A DNA stretch of 64,000 bases from Nakamurella panacisegetis (GTDB lineage: Bacteria; Actinomycetota; Actinomycetes; Mycobacteriales; Nakamurellaceae): NCBI RefSeq assembly GCF_900104535.1, contig NZ_LT629710.1:806001-870000 (forward strand), read 5' to 3'. Of the stretch, positions 18,685-27,519 are shown piece after piece. The stretch's first letter is position 1. Each line of letters opens with the position of its first letter. A program made the position numbers and the translations under genes. The notes under the pieces were generated by a model. It ran no database searches. It was given only the letters and a program-made list of their open reading frames with translations, and was not told the DNA's origin.

Positions 18685-20298
18685 GTGTCCGTTTCCGCCC
18701 CGACCAGCCCCCCGACACCCCCGGCAGTGGACCGCTCACACAAACCCCGGCGCGCAGTCACTCTGCGTACCAAGCTGATTGCGAGCATCGTCGGGTTGAT
18801 CGTGCTGCTCAGTGCGGTCATCGGTGTCACGACCGAGTTGTTCCTCAGCCGGTATCTCGTCCAGCAGCTCGATCAGCGCCTCGTCGGGGTTCAGGAACAC
18901 GCGCCCGACATCGTGGCCGCCGGCGGATCGACGACGTCCATCCCACCGCCCAGTGGCTCCACGGCGCCGGACCAGCGGGCGCCGTCCTGCCTGATCAATG
19001 CAGGCGGCTTCCGGCAGCTGGACGGGCTCTCGATCTGCATCACCGGAACGACCGTGACCAGAGCGGTGATCTGGTCGAACTTCGTTCCGACGACCCTGAC
19101 CGCCACGCAACTGGCAGCCGTCCGTTCGGCCGCCCTGAGCGCCTCCGCCTCGACCGTGTCCATTCCTGGATGGGGCGAGTACCGAGTCGTGCAGGTCGTC
19201 CCACGCGGTCTGTCCACCACCGGCGACAAGATCACGCTGATCAACGGCTTGTCCCTGTCGAGCGTGACCGACACCCAGCGCCGCCTGGCCCTGGTCATGG
19301 CCCTGGTCGCCGGGGGCGCCATCATCCTGGGTGGCCTGATCGTCTTCGTCATCGTGCGGCGTTCGGTGCGCCCCCTGGAGCGGGTGGCGGCCACGGCGCG
19401 CAAGGTGGCCACCCTTCCCCTGGACAAGGGGGATGTGGATCTGACCATCCGGGTGCCGGCCAGGGACACCGACTCCCGGACCGAGATCGGCTCGGTGGGC
19501 GCGGCGATCAACCAGATGCTCGGTCATGTGTCCGGCGCACTCAGCGCCCGCCATGCGTCCGAGACCAGGGTCCGGCAGTTCGTCGCCGATGCCTCGCACG
19601 AGCTGCGCACTCCGCTGGCCGCGATCCGCGGGTACGCCGAGCTGGCCCGTCGCGGCGAGCACGAACCCGGGGCCGTCGCTCACGCGCTGCGGCGGGTGGA
19701 ATCCGAGACCGGACGCATGACCACCCTGGTGGAGGATCTGTTGTTGTTGGCGCGCCTGGATTCCGGACGTCCGTTGGCCAACGAGGAGGTCGACCTGACG
19801 ATGCTCGTGGTCGACCGGGTGTCCGACGCCCGGGTGGCCGGGCCCGACCATCGCTGGCAGCTGGACCTGCCGGACGAACCGGTCACCGTGACCGGCGACA
19901 GCGCCCGCCTGCACCAGGTGCTGGCCAACCTGCTGGCCAACGCGCGCACCCACACTCCACCGGGAACGGTGGTGGTGACGGGCCTGCGGCGCGAGCCCGG
20001 CGGTGTCGTGATGACCGTGACCGACAACGGCCCGGGCATTCCGGCCGAACTGCAGCCGGAGATCTTCGGGCGGTTCGTCCGCGGCGACTCCTCCCGCTCG
20101 CGGGCCGCCGGTTCGACCGGTCTTGGCCTGTCCATCGTGACGGCCGTCATCGCGGCCCACGGCGGGACGGTCACCGTCGAGAGCCGCCCCGGCCGTACCT
20201 GCGCCCGAGTGTGGTTGCCCGACAACGTGAACCTGCCGGGGGCGCCGTTCGACACCCTGCCCGCCACCTCCGGCCTGCCGAGCCCTTCCGCCGCCTGA
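18685..20298 (+). CDS. Membrane sensor histidine kinase
   Basis: The GTG at 18685 gives 537 residues. There is a membrane helix at about 30-52, an extracytoplasmic sensor domain (about 53-200, with two cysteines that could pair), a second helix at about 205-232, then HAMP. The HisKA domain has phospho-acceptor His305 in FVADASHELRTPLAAIRGY. The HATPase domain has the N box HQVLANLLANARTHTPPGT, DNGPGIP and STGLGLSIV. It is the cognate kinase of the regulator 5 bp upstream. The second regulator at 22280 has no kinase gene of its own, so this kinase may serve both. Confidence 0.93.
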   Translation: MSVSAPTSPPTPPAVDRSHKPRRAVTLRTKLIASIVGLIVLLSAVIGVTTELFLSRYLVQQLDQRLVGVQEHAPDIVAAGGSTTSIPPPSGSTAPDQRAPSCLINAGGFRQLDGLSICITGTTVTRAVIWSNFVPTTLTATQLAAVRSAALSASASTVSIPGWGEYRVVQVVPRGLSTTGDKITLINGLSLSSVTDTQRRLALVMALVAGGAIILGGLIVFVIVRRSVRPLERVAATARKVATLPLDKGDVDLTIRVPARDTDSRTEIGSVGAAINQMLGHVSGALSARHASETRVRQFVADASHELRTPLAAIRGYAELARRGEHEPGAVAHALRRVESETGRMTTLVEDLLLLARLDSGRPLANEEVDLTMLVVDRVSDARVAGPDHRWQLDLPDEPVTVTGDSARLHQVLANLLANARTHTPPGTVVVTGLRREPGGVVMTVTDNGPGIPAELQPEIFGRFVRGDSSRSRAAGSTGLGLSIVTAVIAAHGGTVTVESRPGRTCARVWLPDNVNLPGAPFDTLPATSGLPSPSAA

Positions 20299-20301
20299 CG
20301 A

Positions 20302-20341
20302 GGGTGGGACCGCCCCGGGAATCCGGGCCGCTCCCCCACCC
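20302..20341 (+). terminator. Hairpin after the kinase gene
   Basis: An outer stem GGGTGGG (20302-20308) pairs with CCCACCC (20335-20341), and an inner stem CCCGG/CCGGG closes on a 4-base loop GAAT. There is no T-run. It sits 3 bp after the kinase stop and upstream of the next set of regulator boxes, as expected for a terminator that separates two transcription units. Confidence 0.45.
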
Positions 20342-20359
20342 CGTCCCGGGGTGCACCCT

Positions 20360-20412
20360 CACAGCCGCGGCACAGTCGGGGCGGGCGGTAGGCACAGTGC
20401 GGGCGAGCACAG
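20360..20412 (+). promoter_or_regulatory. CACAG direct repeats upstream of the GT2-GtrA gene
   Basis: CACAG occurs at 20360, 20371 and 20393 (phases 0, 11 and 33) and again at 20408. Each is followed by a G/C-rich hexamer (CCGCGG, TCGGGG, TGCGGG). The spacing matches the boxes upstream of both response regulators. The last copy lies 8 bp before the start codon at 20421, so part of the array overlaps the translation start region. Confidence 0.55.
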
Positions 20413-20420
20413 TGGCCCTC

Positions 20421-21707
20421 ATGACCACCGACACCTTCGCTTCCGAATTCACCAGCAGCGGCGATGGGCGGCTAGTGGCCACCAGCACCGACGCTGCGTC
20501 CGATCACACCGTCGTCACCTCGCTCGACGTCGTCATCCCCGTGTACAACGAACAGGGCGACCTGGCCCGGGCTGTGAGCCGCCTGCACACCTACCTGTCC
20601 ACCTCGCTGCCGTACAGCTTTCGCATCACCATCGCCGACAATGCCTCCACCGATGGCACTCCGGCGATCGCCGACGAACTGTGCGAGTTCTACGAGGAAG
20701 TCGAAGTCCTGCACCTGGCCGAGAAGGGGCGAGGCCGCGCCCTCAAGGCGGCCTGGGCCCAGTCGGACGCAAAGGTGTTGGCCTACATGGACGTCGACCT
20801 GTCCACCGATCTGGCCGCGCTCCTCCCGCTGATCGCCCCGCTGCTCAGCGGGCACTCCGATCTGGCCATCGGCAGCCGACTGGCTCGGGGTTCCCGGGTC
20901 GTCCGCGGGCCGAAACGAGAATTCATCTCCCGCAGCTACAACCAGATTCTCCGGCGCACCCTGTCGGCCCATTTCTCTGACGCCCAGTGTGGTTTCAAGG
21001 CCATTCGCTCCGACGTCGCGAAGCAGCTTCTGCCGCTGGTGCAGGACAACGGTTGGTTCTTCGACACCGAGATGCTGGTGCTGGCCGAGCGGTCCGGCCT
21101 GCGGATCCACGAAGTCCCGGTCGACTGGGTGGACGACCCGAATTCCAGCGTCGACATCGTCGCCACCGCCATGACCGACCTCAAGGGTGTCTGGCGGGTC
21201 GGCCGGGCCCTGGCCACCGGTTCCCTGCCGCTGGCCCAGGTCCGGGCACAGCTCGGCCGCGGCTCCATCGAACCCGAGACCCCGGGGGTACCGGACGGCA
21301 TGGTCCGACAGATCGTTCGGTTCGGCGCCATCGGCGTCATCTCCACTTTGGCCTACCTCGTGCTGTTCGTCGCCTTCCACCCGTTCATGGGCGCCCAGGT
21401 CGCGAACTTCCTGGCTCTGGCCATCACCGCCGTCGCCAACACGTCGGCCAACCGTCGCTTCACGTTCGGCCTGAAGGACCGCGCCGGGGCCGGACGTCAC
21501 CAGCTGCAGGGATTCGGGATCTTCCTGCTCGGGCTGGGCATCACCAGCGGCTCGCTGGCCGTGCTGCACGCCACCGCTCCGAATGCCGGGCGGATGCTGG
21601 AGCTCAGCGTGCTGGTCGCGGCCAATCTGGCCGCCACCGTGGTCCGATTCCTGCTGATGCGGGGCTGGGTGTTCCGCCGAGCCGCAGTGACCGACGGCCA
21701 GATGTAG
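20421..21707 (+). CDS. Family 2 glycosyltransferase fused to a GtrA-like membrane domain
   Basis: The ATG at 20421 gives 428 residues. The N-terminal GT-A domain has VVIPVYNEQGDL near 37-48 and the metal-binding DVD at 124-126, and resembles polyprenyl-phosphate mannosyl/glucosyl transferases (DPM1/GtrB-like). The C-terminal part (about 295-425) has four membrane helices of the GtrA type (RFGAIGVISTLAYLVLFV ... NFLALAITAVANTSANRRFTF). It should make a lipid-linked sugar at the inner membrane and help flip it. That would supply donor for the two GT39 enzymes downstream, an inference from context. Confidence 0.88.
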   Translation: MTTDTFASEFTSSGDGRLVATSTDAASDHTVVTSLDVVIPVYNEQGDLARAVSRLHTYLSTSLPYSFRITIADNASTDGTPAIADELCEFYEEVEVLHLAEKGRGRALKAAWAQSDAKVLAYMDVDLSTDLAALLPLIAPLLSGHSDLAIGSRLARGSRVVRGPKREFISRSYNQILRRTLSAHFSDAQCGFKAIRSDVAKQLLPLVQDNGWFFDTEMLVLAERSGLRIHEVPVDWVDDPNSSVDIVATAMTDLKGVWRVGRALATGSLPLAQVRAQLGRGSIEPETPGVPDGMVRQIVRFGAIGVISTLAYLVLFVAFHPFMGAQVANFLALAITAVANTSANRRFTFGLKDRAGAGRHQLQGFGIFLLGLGITSGSLAVLHATAPNAGRMLELSVLVAANLAATVVRFLLMRGWVFRRAAVTDGQM

Positions 21708-21871
21708 ACCGGGATGTCATTGCGGTTCTCGTCGGCGGTCACCGCGTTCCCGGCGGCACCGGTCGGCCAGCGGCCGGTCGGCGGGCGGCAGGTGCGTATC
21801 CGGCGGTGGTTCGGCCCCGGCGCGCCGGCTTTCAACAGGCGCGTCCGGGCCGTGGGCAGCACACTCGATCC

Positions 21872-22204
21872 ATGCAGAAGCTCTCCTTGCAGGCCACTGC
21901 CCGCGAGCAACTCAGCGCGGCCGGTGCCTCGTCCAACGGCCGGAGCGCCCGTACGGTGTACGGCGGTCATGAACACGTTCTCCGGCAGACGGTCATCGCC
22001 CTGACCGCCGGCAACTCGCTGGCCGAACACGACAACCCAGGGGACGCAACCATTCTCGTGCTGTCCGGCCGGGTGCGACTGACCGCCGGCACGGTGGACT
22101 GGGAAGGCCGCGAGGGTGATCTCCTGCTGATCCCGCGGGCCCGTCATTCATTGCTCGCGATCGAGGACGCCACCGTCCTGCTCTCGGCTGCCGCCCGGCC
22201 CTGA
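21872..22204 (+). CDS. Small cupin-domain protein
   Basis: The ATG at 21872 gives 110 residues in a single beta-barrel cupin. Motif 1 is degenerate (ALTAGNSLAEHDNPGDATILVLSGRVRL) and motif 2 reads GDLLLIPRARHSLLAIED. Few metal-ligand histidines remain (His in AEHDN and ARHSL). Such proteins often bind small molecules or act as LuxR-like quality-control factors. It lies between the GT2 gene and the second regulator, and no function can be assigned. The 164 bp before it hold nothing I recognise. Confidence 0.72.
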   Translation: MQKLSLQATAREQLSAAGASSNGRSARTVYGGHEHVLRQTVIALTAGNSLAEHDNPGDATILVLSGRVRLTAGTVDWEGREGDLLLIPRARHSLLAIEDATVLLSAAARP

Positions 22205-22219
22205 CCGGGGAGAATCGCA

Positions 22220-22257
22220 CACAGGAAAGCCATAGTCGGCGCTCAGCGTCAGCATCA
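22220..22257 (+). promoter_or_regulatory. Four 11-bp-phased half-sites upstream of the second response regulator
   Basis: CACAG (22220), CATAG (22231), CTCAG (22242) and CATCA (22253) occur exactly every 11 bp. The array ends about 23 bp before the ATG at 22280, close to its position before the paralogous regulator gene. It looks like an OmpR-type tandem operator for auto- or cross-regulation. Confidence 0.55.
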
Positions 22258-22279
22258 CCCGGCGGCCCACACTTGTTCC

Positions 22280-23050
22280 ATGACCATCACCGCCCCCTTC
22301 GCCGGGTTCGTCCCCACCCCCGACCGGTCCCGTGAATCGTTGCGCGGGCCAGGTAACCGAGCCATCAAGGCCCTCGTCGTCGACGACGAGCAGACCCTGG
22401 CCGAGTTGGTCGGTCTGGCCCTCCGTTTCGAGGGCTGGGACATCCGGCTGGCCGGGGACGGCAAGTCGGCCATTACCGCCGCCCGGGAGTTCCGGCCGGA
22501 TCTGGTGATCCTGGACGTCATGCTCCCCGACATGGACGGCATGGAGGTCCTGCGTCGTATCCGGGCCGAGATCGACCACCTGCCCGTCCTTTTCCTCACG
22601 GCACGAGACTCCGTCGAGGACCGGATCGCCGGTCTCACCGCGGGCGGCGACGACTACGTCACCAAACCGTTCTCCATCGAGGAGTTGGTACTGCGTCTGC
22701 GAGCCCTCCTGCTGCGGTCGAAACTGAACGTCAGCACCAACTCGTCCGCCCTCTCGGTCGGCGACCTGACGCTGGACGAGGACACCCGGGAGGTGTTCCG
22801 GGGCGGCGAGTCGATCCAGCTGACCGCCACCGAGTTCGAACTGCTGCGTTTCCTGATGCGCAACGCCAAGCGCGTGCTGAGCAAGGCCCAGATCCTGGAC
22901 CGGGTGTGGAACTACGACTTCGGCGGCCAGGCCAACATCGTCGAGCTCTACATCTCCTACCTGCGCAAGAAGATCGATGCCGGGCGCGACCCGATGATCC
23001 ACACCGTGCGCGGTTTCGGGTACGTCATCAAACCCGCCGCCGGGGCGTGA
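22280..23050 (+). CDS. PhoP-like response regulator, copy 2 (no kinase gene)
   Basis: The protein has 256 residues and is a paralogue of the regulator at 17918, sharing a distinctive N-terminal leader (PFA.F.P....RE.LRGP). The phospho-acceptor is Asp79. The winged-helix domain is almost unchanged, including an identical recognition helix region, so both probably read the same DNA sites. No kinase gene follows; a GT39 glycosyltransferase starts 77 bp after its stop and is probably co-transcribed. From 22850 to 22977 the DNA differs from copy 1 at a single base. Confidence 0.9.
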   Translation: MTITAPFAGFVPTPDRSRESLRGPGNRAIKALVVDDEQTLAELVGLALRFEGWDIRLAGDGKSAITAAREFRPDLVILDVMLPDMDGMEVLRRIRAEIDHLPVLFLTARDSVEDRIAGLTAGGDDYVTKPFSIEELVLRLRALLLRSKLNVSTNSSALSVGDLTLDEDTREVFRGGESIQLTATEFELLRFLMRNAKRVLSKAQILDRVWNYDFGGQANIVELYISYLRKKIDAGRDPMIHTVRGFGYVIKPAAGA

Positions 23051-23127
23051 GCCCAGCCCGCGTCACATCCCCTTCCCCGAAGTCCTTCCCGCTCCCTGTC
23101 CGCACGGAGCCCGAGAGTGAGGTTCCG

Positions 23128-25164
23128 ATGACGGCAACCCTCGAGAAGTCCCCACCGGTCGCGGAACCACCCGGTCCGGCCGAGGCGCCGGCCCCGCCGC
23201 GACGGCGGCTGATCATCCGGATCTGGCGCGGTGGCGCGGACGATCCGCGCTGGGCCCGCCCGGCCCTGTTCGGTCTGCTGGCCGTCACGGCCGTCCTGTA
23301 CCTGGTCAACCTGACCGCGTCCGGCTGGGCCAATGCGTTCTACTCGGCCGCGGCCCAGGCCGGGTCGGTGTCCTGGAAGGCCTTCTTCTTCGGGTCCTCC
23401 GATGCCGGGAACGCGATCACGGTGGACAAGACACCGGGATCGTTGTGGTTCATGGCCCTGTCGGCGCGGCTGTTCGGCGTCAACTCGTTCGCGATCCTGC
23501 TGCCGCAGGCATTCATGGGCATCGCCTCGGTCGGGGTTCTCTACTCGACCGTCAAGCGGGTGGCCACGCCGATGGCCGGATTGCTGGCTGGCCTCGCCCT
23601 GGCCGTGACACCGGTTGCGGCGCTGATGTTCCGGTTCAACAACCCGGACGCGATGATGGTGCTGTGCCTGGTGCTCGGGGCCTGGGCCATGACGCAGGCC
23701 ATCGCGACCGGCCGCACCAAGTGGCTGCTCTGGTGCGGCGCGTTCATCGGCTTCGCCTTCCTGGCCAAGATGATGCAGGCGTTCCTGGTGGTGCCCGGGT
23801 TCGGCCTGGCCTATCTGGTGGCCGGCCCGCCGAGGCTGCGCCGCCGCATCGGACAACTCGTCGGCGCTCTCGTCGCGATGATCGTCGCCGGCGGCTGGTG
23901 GGTGGCGGTCGTGATGCTGTGGGCGGCCGCCGACCGCCCGTACATCGGCGGGTCGCAGACCAACTCGGTACTGGATCTGTTGTTCGGCTACAACGGTTTC
24001 GGCCGACTGACCGGTGACGAGGTCGGTAGCGTCGGTTGGACCGACCAGGCGTCGCCGACCAAGCTGATCGACTCGGAGATGGGCGGTCAGATCGCATGGC
24101 TGCTGCCGGCCGCATTGGTCGCCCTCATCGCCGGCCTGGTGATCACCGCGCGCCGCAAGCGCACCGACCCGGTCCGCGCCTCGTTGATCATCTGGGGCGG
24201 CTGGCTTCTGGTCACCGGCATCACCTTCTCGGCCATGCAGGGCATCATCCACCCGTACTACACGGTCGCCCTGGCCCCGGCGATCGCCGCTCTGGTCGGG
24301 ATCGGCGCACATCAGCTCTGGAAGCACCGGGACTCCCCGCTCGCCATCGGCACCATGGCCGGAACCGTCGTGGTCTCCGCGGTCTGGGCGAAGATCTTGC
24401 TGGCCCGGACATCCGACTTCCTGCCGTGGCTCGGCACCACCGTCCTCGTCGTCGGATTCGTGGCGGCGGCGGCCGTCCTGGTCGCCGGCCTGCTACCCGG
24501 CCGTCGGGCCCGGATCCTCACCCCGATCGCCGCCGTGCTGGCCGCCGCCGTCCTGCTGGCCGGCCCGACCGCCTACACCGTCGACACCATCTCCACCGGC
24601 CACACCGGCGCCTTGCCCTCGGCCGGACCGAGCAGTGCCGGTGGCTTCGGAGGTGGGGCGCGGCCCGGCGGCACCTTCGGCGGAGCCGGCAACCTGCCCA
24701 GCGGCCAGTTCTCGCCCGGGGGCCAGGGGACGACGTCCACCGGCACCACGGCGACCGCTCGCGGGTTCGGCGGCGGGGGCGGAATGGGTGGCCTGCTCGG
24801 CGCGTCCACCCCGTCGGCGACGATGATCTCGACGCTCAAGGCCAACTCGTCCAACTACACCTGGGCCGCCGCGGTCGTCGGGTCGAACAACGCCGCCGGC
24901 TATCAACTGGCGACCGGACTGCCGGTCATGGCAGTCGGGGGCTTCAACGGCACCGATCCGGCCCCGACCCTGGCCCAGTTCCAGGCTCTGGCCAAGGCGG
25001 GGAAGATCCACTACTTCATCGCCGGCACCATCAGCGGCGGCGGATCGAGCAGCACGTCGGGCCAGGACGCCAGCCTGATCGCGGCGTGGGTGGAGTCTCA
25101 TTACACCGCAACCACTGTCGGGTCGGTGACGATCTACGACCTCACGCCCGGCAGTGCGAGCTGA
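23128..25164 (+). CDS. GT39-family membrane glycosyltransferase (YkcB-type), copy 1
   Basis: The ATG at 23128 gives 678 residues. About eleven membrane helices occupy 45-490. The family pattern is visible: NAFYSAAAQAGSVSWKAFFF, then VDKTPGSLWFMALSARLFG (about 99-117) and RFNNPDAMM. A Gly/Ser/Thr-rich linker follows (about 500-565). The C-terminal soluble domain (SSNYTWAAAVVGSNNAAGYQ ... FNGTDPAPTLAQFQAL) is typical of YkcA/YkcB-like mannosyltransferases. The family transfers sugar from a polyprenyl-phosphate donor outside the membrane. It follows the second regulator, probably in the same transcript. Confidence 0.86.
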   Translation: MTATLEKSPPVAEPPGPAEAPAPPRRRLIIRIWRGGADDPRWARPALFGLLAVTAVLYLVNLTASGWANAFYSAAAQAGSVSWKAFFFGSSDAGNAITVDKTPGSLWFMALSARLFGVNSFAILLPQAFMGIASVGVLYSTVKRVATPMAGLLAGLALAVTPVAALMFRFNNPDAMMVLCLVLGAWAMTQAIATGRTKWLLWCGAFIGFAFLAKMMQAFLVVPGFGLAYLVAGPPRLRRRIGQLVGALVAMIVAGGWWVAVVMLWAAADRPYIGGSQTNSVLDLLFGYNGFGRLTGDEVGSVGWTDQASPTKLIDSEMGGQIAWLLPAALVALIAGLVITARRKRTDPVRASLIIWGGWLLVTGITFSAMQGIIHPYYTVALAPAIAALVGIGAHQLWKHRDSPLAIGTMAGTVVVSAVWAKILLARTSDFLPWLGTTVLVVGFVAAAAVLVAGLLPGRRARILTPIAAVLAAAVLLAGPTAYTVDTISTGHTGALPSAGPSSAGGFGGGARPGGTFGGAGNLPSGQFSPGGQGTTSTGTTATARGFGGGGGMGGLLGASTPSATMISTLKANSSNYTWAAAVVGSNNAAGYQLATGLPVMAVGGFNGTDPAPTLAQFQALAKAGKIHYFIAGTISGGGSSSTSGQDASLIAAWVESHYTATTVGSVTIYDLTPGSAS

Positions 25165-25220
25165 TCCCGACACAGCCTCGCCCGGCCGCGCGTCGGAAGT
25201 CCCGACCTTTCGAACCAGCC

Positions 25221-25264
25221 CACAGGAAGCGCAAAGGAGCAGCACCGAGCGGCCACAGTCGCAT
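25221..25264 (+). promoter_or_regulatory. Four consecutive 11-bp half-sites upstream of the second GT39 gene
   Basis: CACAG (25221), CAAAG (25232), CACCG (25243) and CACAG (25254) repeat exactly every 11 bp, with GACAG at 25269 out of phase. This matches the arrays before both response-regulator genes and the GT2 gene, and suggests that the second GT39 gene has its own regulated promoter. The array lies 98-141 bp upstream of the chosen start at 25362. Confidence 0.55.
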
Positions 25265-25361
25265 CAACGACAGTGACTTCATGACCACCAGGCCGCTTCC
25301 TGATCGGCTGCTCACCGACCTCCCGCCCTCTCGCCCCGATAGCCCGAAGGAATCAAGGACA

Positions 25362-27482
25362 ATGACCACCACCTCCGGTCTCACCACTGTGCCTCCCCCA
25401 TCCGGGACGGCCTCCGCCGAACCGGTGGATCACCCTCGGGACACCCATCCGTCGACCCCTTCCGGCCCGCCGCAGCGCGGGCGGTTCAGCCGCTTGATCC
25501 GTGGCGGCACCGATGATCCACGGTGGGCCCGCCCGTTGTTGATCGCGCTGCTGGTGATCACGGCCGCGGCCTACCTGTGGGATCTGTCGATCAACGGCAA
25601 TGCCAACGAGTTCTACGCGGCGGCCGTGAAGTCAGGGACCGAGAGCTGGAAGGCGTGGCTGTTCGGATCCCTGGATTCCAGCAACGCGATCACCGTCGAC
25701 AAACCACCGGCTTCGCTCTGGATCATGGGGCTGTCCGGCCGGATCTTCGGATTCTCGTCATTCTCGATGCTCCTACCCGAGGCCCTCATGGGAGTCGGCA
25801 CCGTGGCCCTGCTGTACGCCGCGGTTCGCCGGACCTCCGGCCACGCCGCCGGTCTGGTCGCCGGCGCCTTGGTCGCGTTGACTCCCGTTGCGGCGCTTAT
25901 GTTCCGCTTCAACAACCCGGACGCCATGCTGGTGCTGCTGATGACCCTGGGCGCGTACTTCGTGGTCCGGGCCATCGAGAAGGTCCCGGCCGACCGGAAG
26001 TCCCACGCGTTGCGCTGGCTCTTGCTGGCCGGCACCGCGATCGGGTTCGCGTTCCTGACCAAGATGTTGCAGGGCCTTCTCGTCCTTCCCGCCTTCGGCG
26101 TGGTGTACCTGCCGGCGTCGGACAACAAACTCTGGACCCGCATCTGGCACCTGCTGGCCGCTCTCGGTGCCGTCGTCGTGTCGGCCGGCTGGTTCGTCGC
26201 CCTGGTCGCCCTGTGGCCGGCCGATTCCCGCCCGTACATCGGCGGCTCCACGACGAACTCGTTGTGGGAGTTGGCCATCGGCTACAACGGTCTGGGGCGG
26301 ATCTTCGGTGGGTCCGGCAACGGCGGGGGTGGGGGTGGGGGCGGCGGCATCAGCTTCGGCGGTACCACCGGCCTCACCCGGATGTTCGGCACCGCGTTCG
26401 GTTCGCAGATCTCCTGGCTGATCCCGGCCGCCCTGGTCGCGTTCATCGCCGGCATGTGGTTCACCCGCAAGGCTCCCCGCACCGACCGGACCCGCGCCGG
26501 CATCCTGCTCTGGGGTGGCTGGACGATCGTCACCGCCCTCGTCCTGTCGTACATGCAGGGCACGGTGCACCCCTACTACTCGGTCGCCTTGGTTCCCGGC
26601 ATCGCCGGAGTGGTCGCGATCGCCGGAAAGGAACTCTGGCGCGGACGCGAATCCCATCTGGCCCGCGCCACGCTGGCCTTGATGATCACCGTCACCGCCG
26701 GGTGGTCGTACTACCTGATGGACCGCGACGCCCCGACCTTCCTGCCGTGGCTCCGCTGGACGGTGCTGATCGCCGGCGTGCTCGGAGCCGCGGTTCTGGC
26801 CGCGTCCGTCGGCCGGTTGAAGAAGTACGCGGTGATCGGCCTGCTGGTCGGTTCCGTCGCCGCCATGGCCGGCTCGGCCGCCTTCACGGTCGACACCATT
26901 GGCACCGCCCACACCGGCGCCACCCCGACGGCCGGCCCGGCCACCGCACGCGGCGGGTTCCCCGGCGGGGGTGCCCTTCCGTCCGGTCTCACCTCCGGTG
27001 ACTTCAGCGGCACGATGCCGGGCGGGACGATGCCCAGCGGGACTCTGCCCAGCGGGACGAGCGGCACGATGCCCAGCGGCGCACTGCCCAGCGGTATGGG
27101 CGGTGGCGGAAGCACCACCACCAACACCGCTCTGGTTGCCCTGCTCAACAAGACGACCAACCGCTGGGCCGCGGCCACGGTCAGCGCTCAGTCGGCCGAG
27201 ACCTACATCCTGAGCAGCGACAAGGCCGTCATGGCCATCGGCGGCTTCAGCGGGACCGACAACTCGCCGACTCTGGCGCAGTTCCAGGCCTACGTCGCTG
27301 CCGGTGACATCCACTACTTCATCTCCGGTGGTTTCGGCGGCGGTGGAGGCGGTTTCGCCGGCGGACAGAGTGGCAGCACCACCTCGGCCAGTCAGATCAC
27401 GGCCTGGGTCAAGGCCCACTACACCGCGACCACCGTCGGCGGGGTGACCGTCTACGACCTGACCACGGCCACCACGAGCTGA
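25362..27482 (+). CDS. GT39-family membrane glycosyltransferase (YkcB-type), copy 2
   Basis: The protein has 706 residues and is a paralogue of the copy ending at 25164. The same blocks appear: NEFYAAAVKSGTESWKAWLF, VDKPPASLWIMGLSGRIFG, RFNNPDAML and a C-terminal soluble domain with FSGTDNSPTLAQFQAY. It differs by an inserted poly-glycine loop (GC-only run near 26324-26351) and by SGTMP/SGTLP-type repeats before the C-terminal domain. The ATG at 25362 has an AAGGA site; an in-frame ATG at 25281 lacks one. Two copies suggest two acceptors or donors, but that is inference. Confidence 0.86.
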   Translation: MTTTSGLTTVPPPSGTASAEPVDHPRDTHPSTPSGPPQRGRFSRLIRGGTDDPRWARPLLIALLVITAAAYLWDLSINGNANEFYAAAVKSGTESWKAWLFGSLDSSNAITVDKPPASLWIMGLSGRIFGFSSFSMLLPEALMGVGTVALLYAAVRRTSGHAAGLVAGALVALTPVAALMFRFNNPDAMLVLLMTLGAYFVVRAIEKVPADRKSHALRWLLLAGTAIGFAFLTKMLQGLLVLPAFGVVYLPASDNKLWTRIWHLLAALGAVVVSAGWFVALVALWPADSRPYIGGSTTNSLWELAIGYNGLGRIFGGSGNGGGGGGGGGISFGGTTGLTRMFGTAFGSQISWLIPAALVAFIAGMWFTRKAPRTDRTRAGILLWGGWTIVTALVLSYMQGTVHPYYSVALVPGIAGVVAIAGKELWRGRESHLARATLALMITVTAGWSYYLMDRDAPTFLPWLRWTVLIAGVLGAAVLAASVGRLKKYAVIGLLVGSVAAMAGSAAFTVDTIGTAHTGATPTAGPATARGGFPGGGALPSGLTSGDFSGTMPGGTMPSGTLPSGTSGTMPSGALPSGMGGGGSTTTNTALVALLNKTTNRWAAATVSAQSAETYILSSDKAVMAIGGFSGTDNSPTLAQFQAYVAAGDIHYFISGGFGGGGGGFAGGQSGSTTSASQITAWVKAHYTATTVGGVTVYDLTTATTS

Positions 27483-27519
27483 CCGGCGCACCCGCTCCGT
27501 CCCCATCCGGAAGCGAGCC

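Noticed and set aside
26324-26351. Frameshift in the G-rich run of the second GT39 gene
   Set aside because: The frame stays open on both sides and the flanking protein is conserved, so the poly-glycine loop appears genuine.
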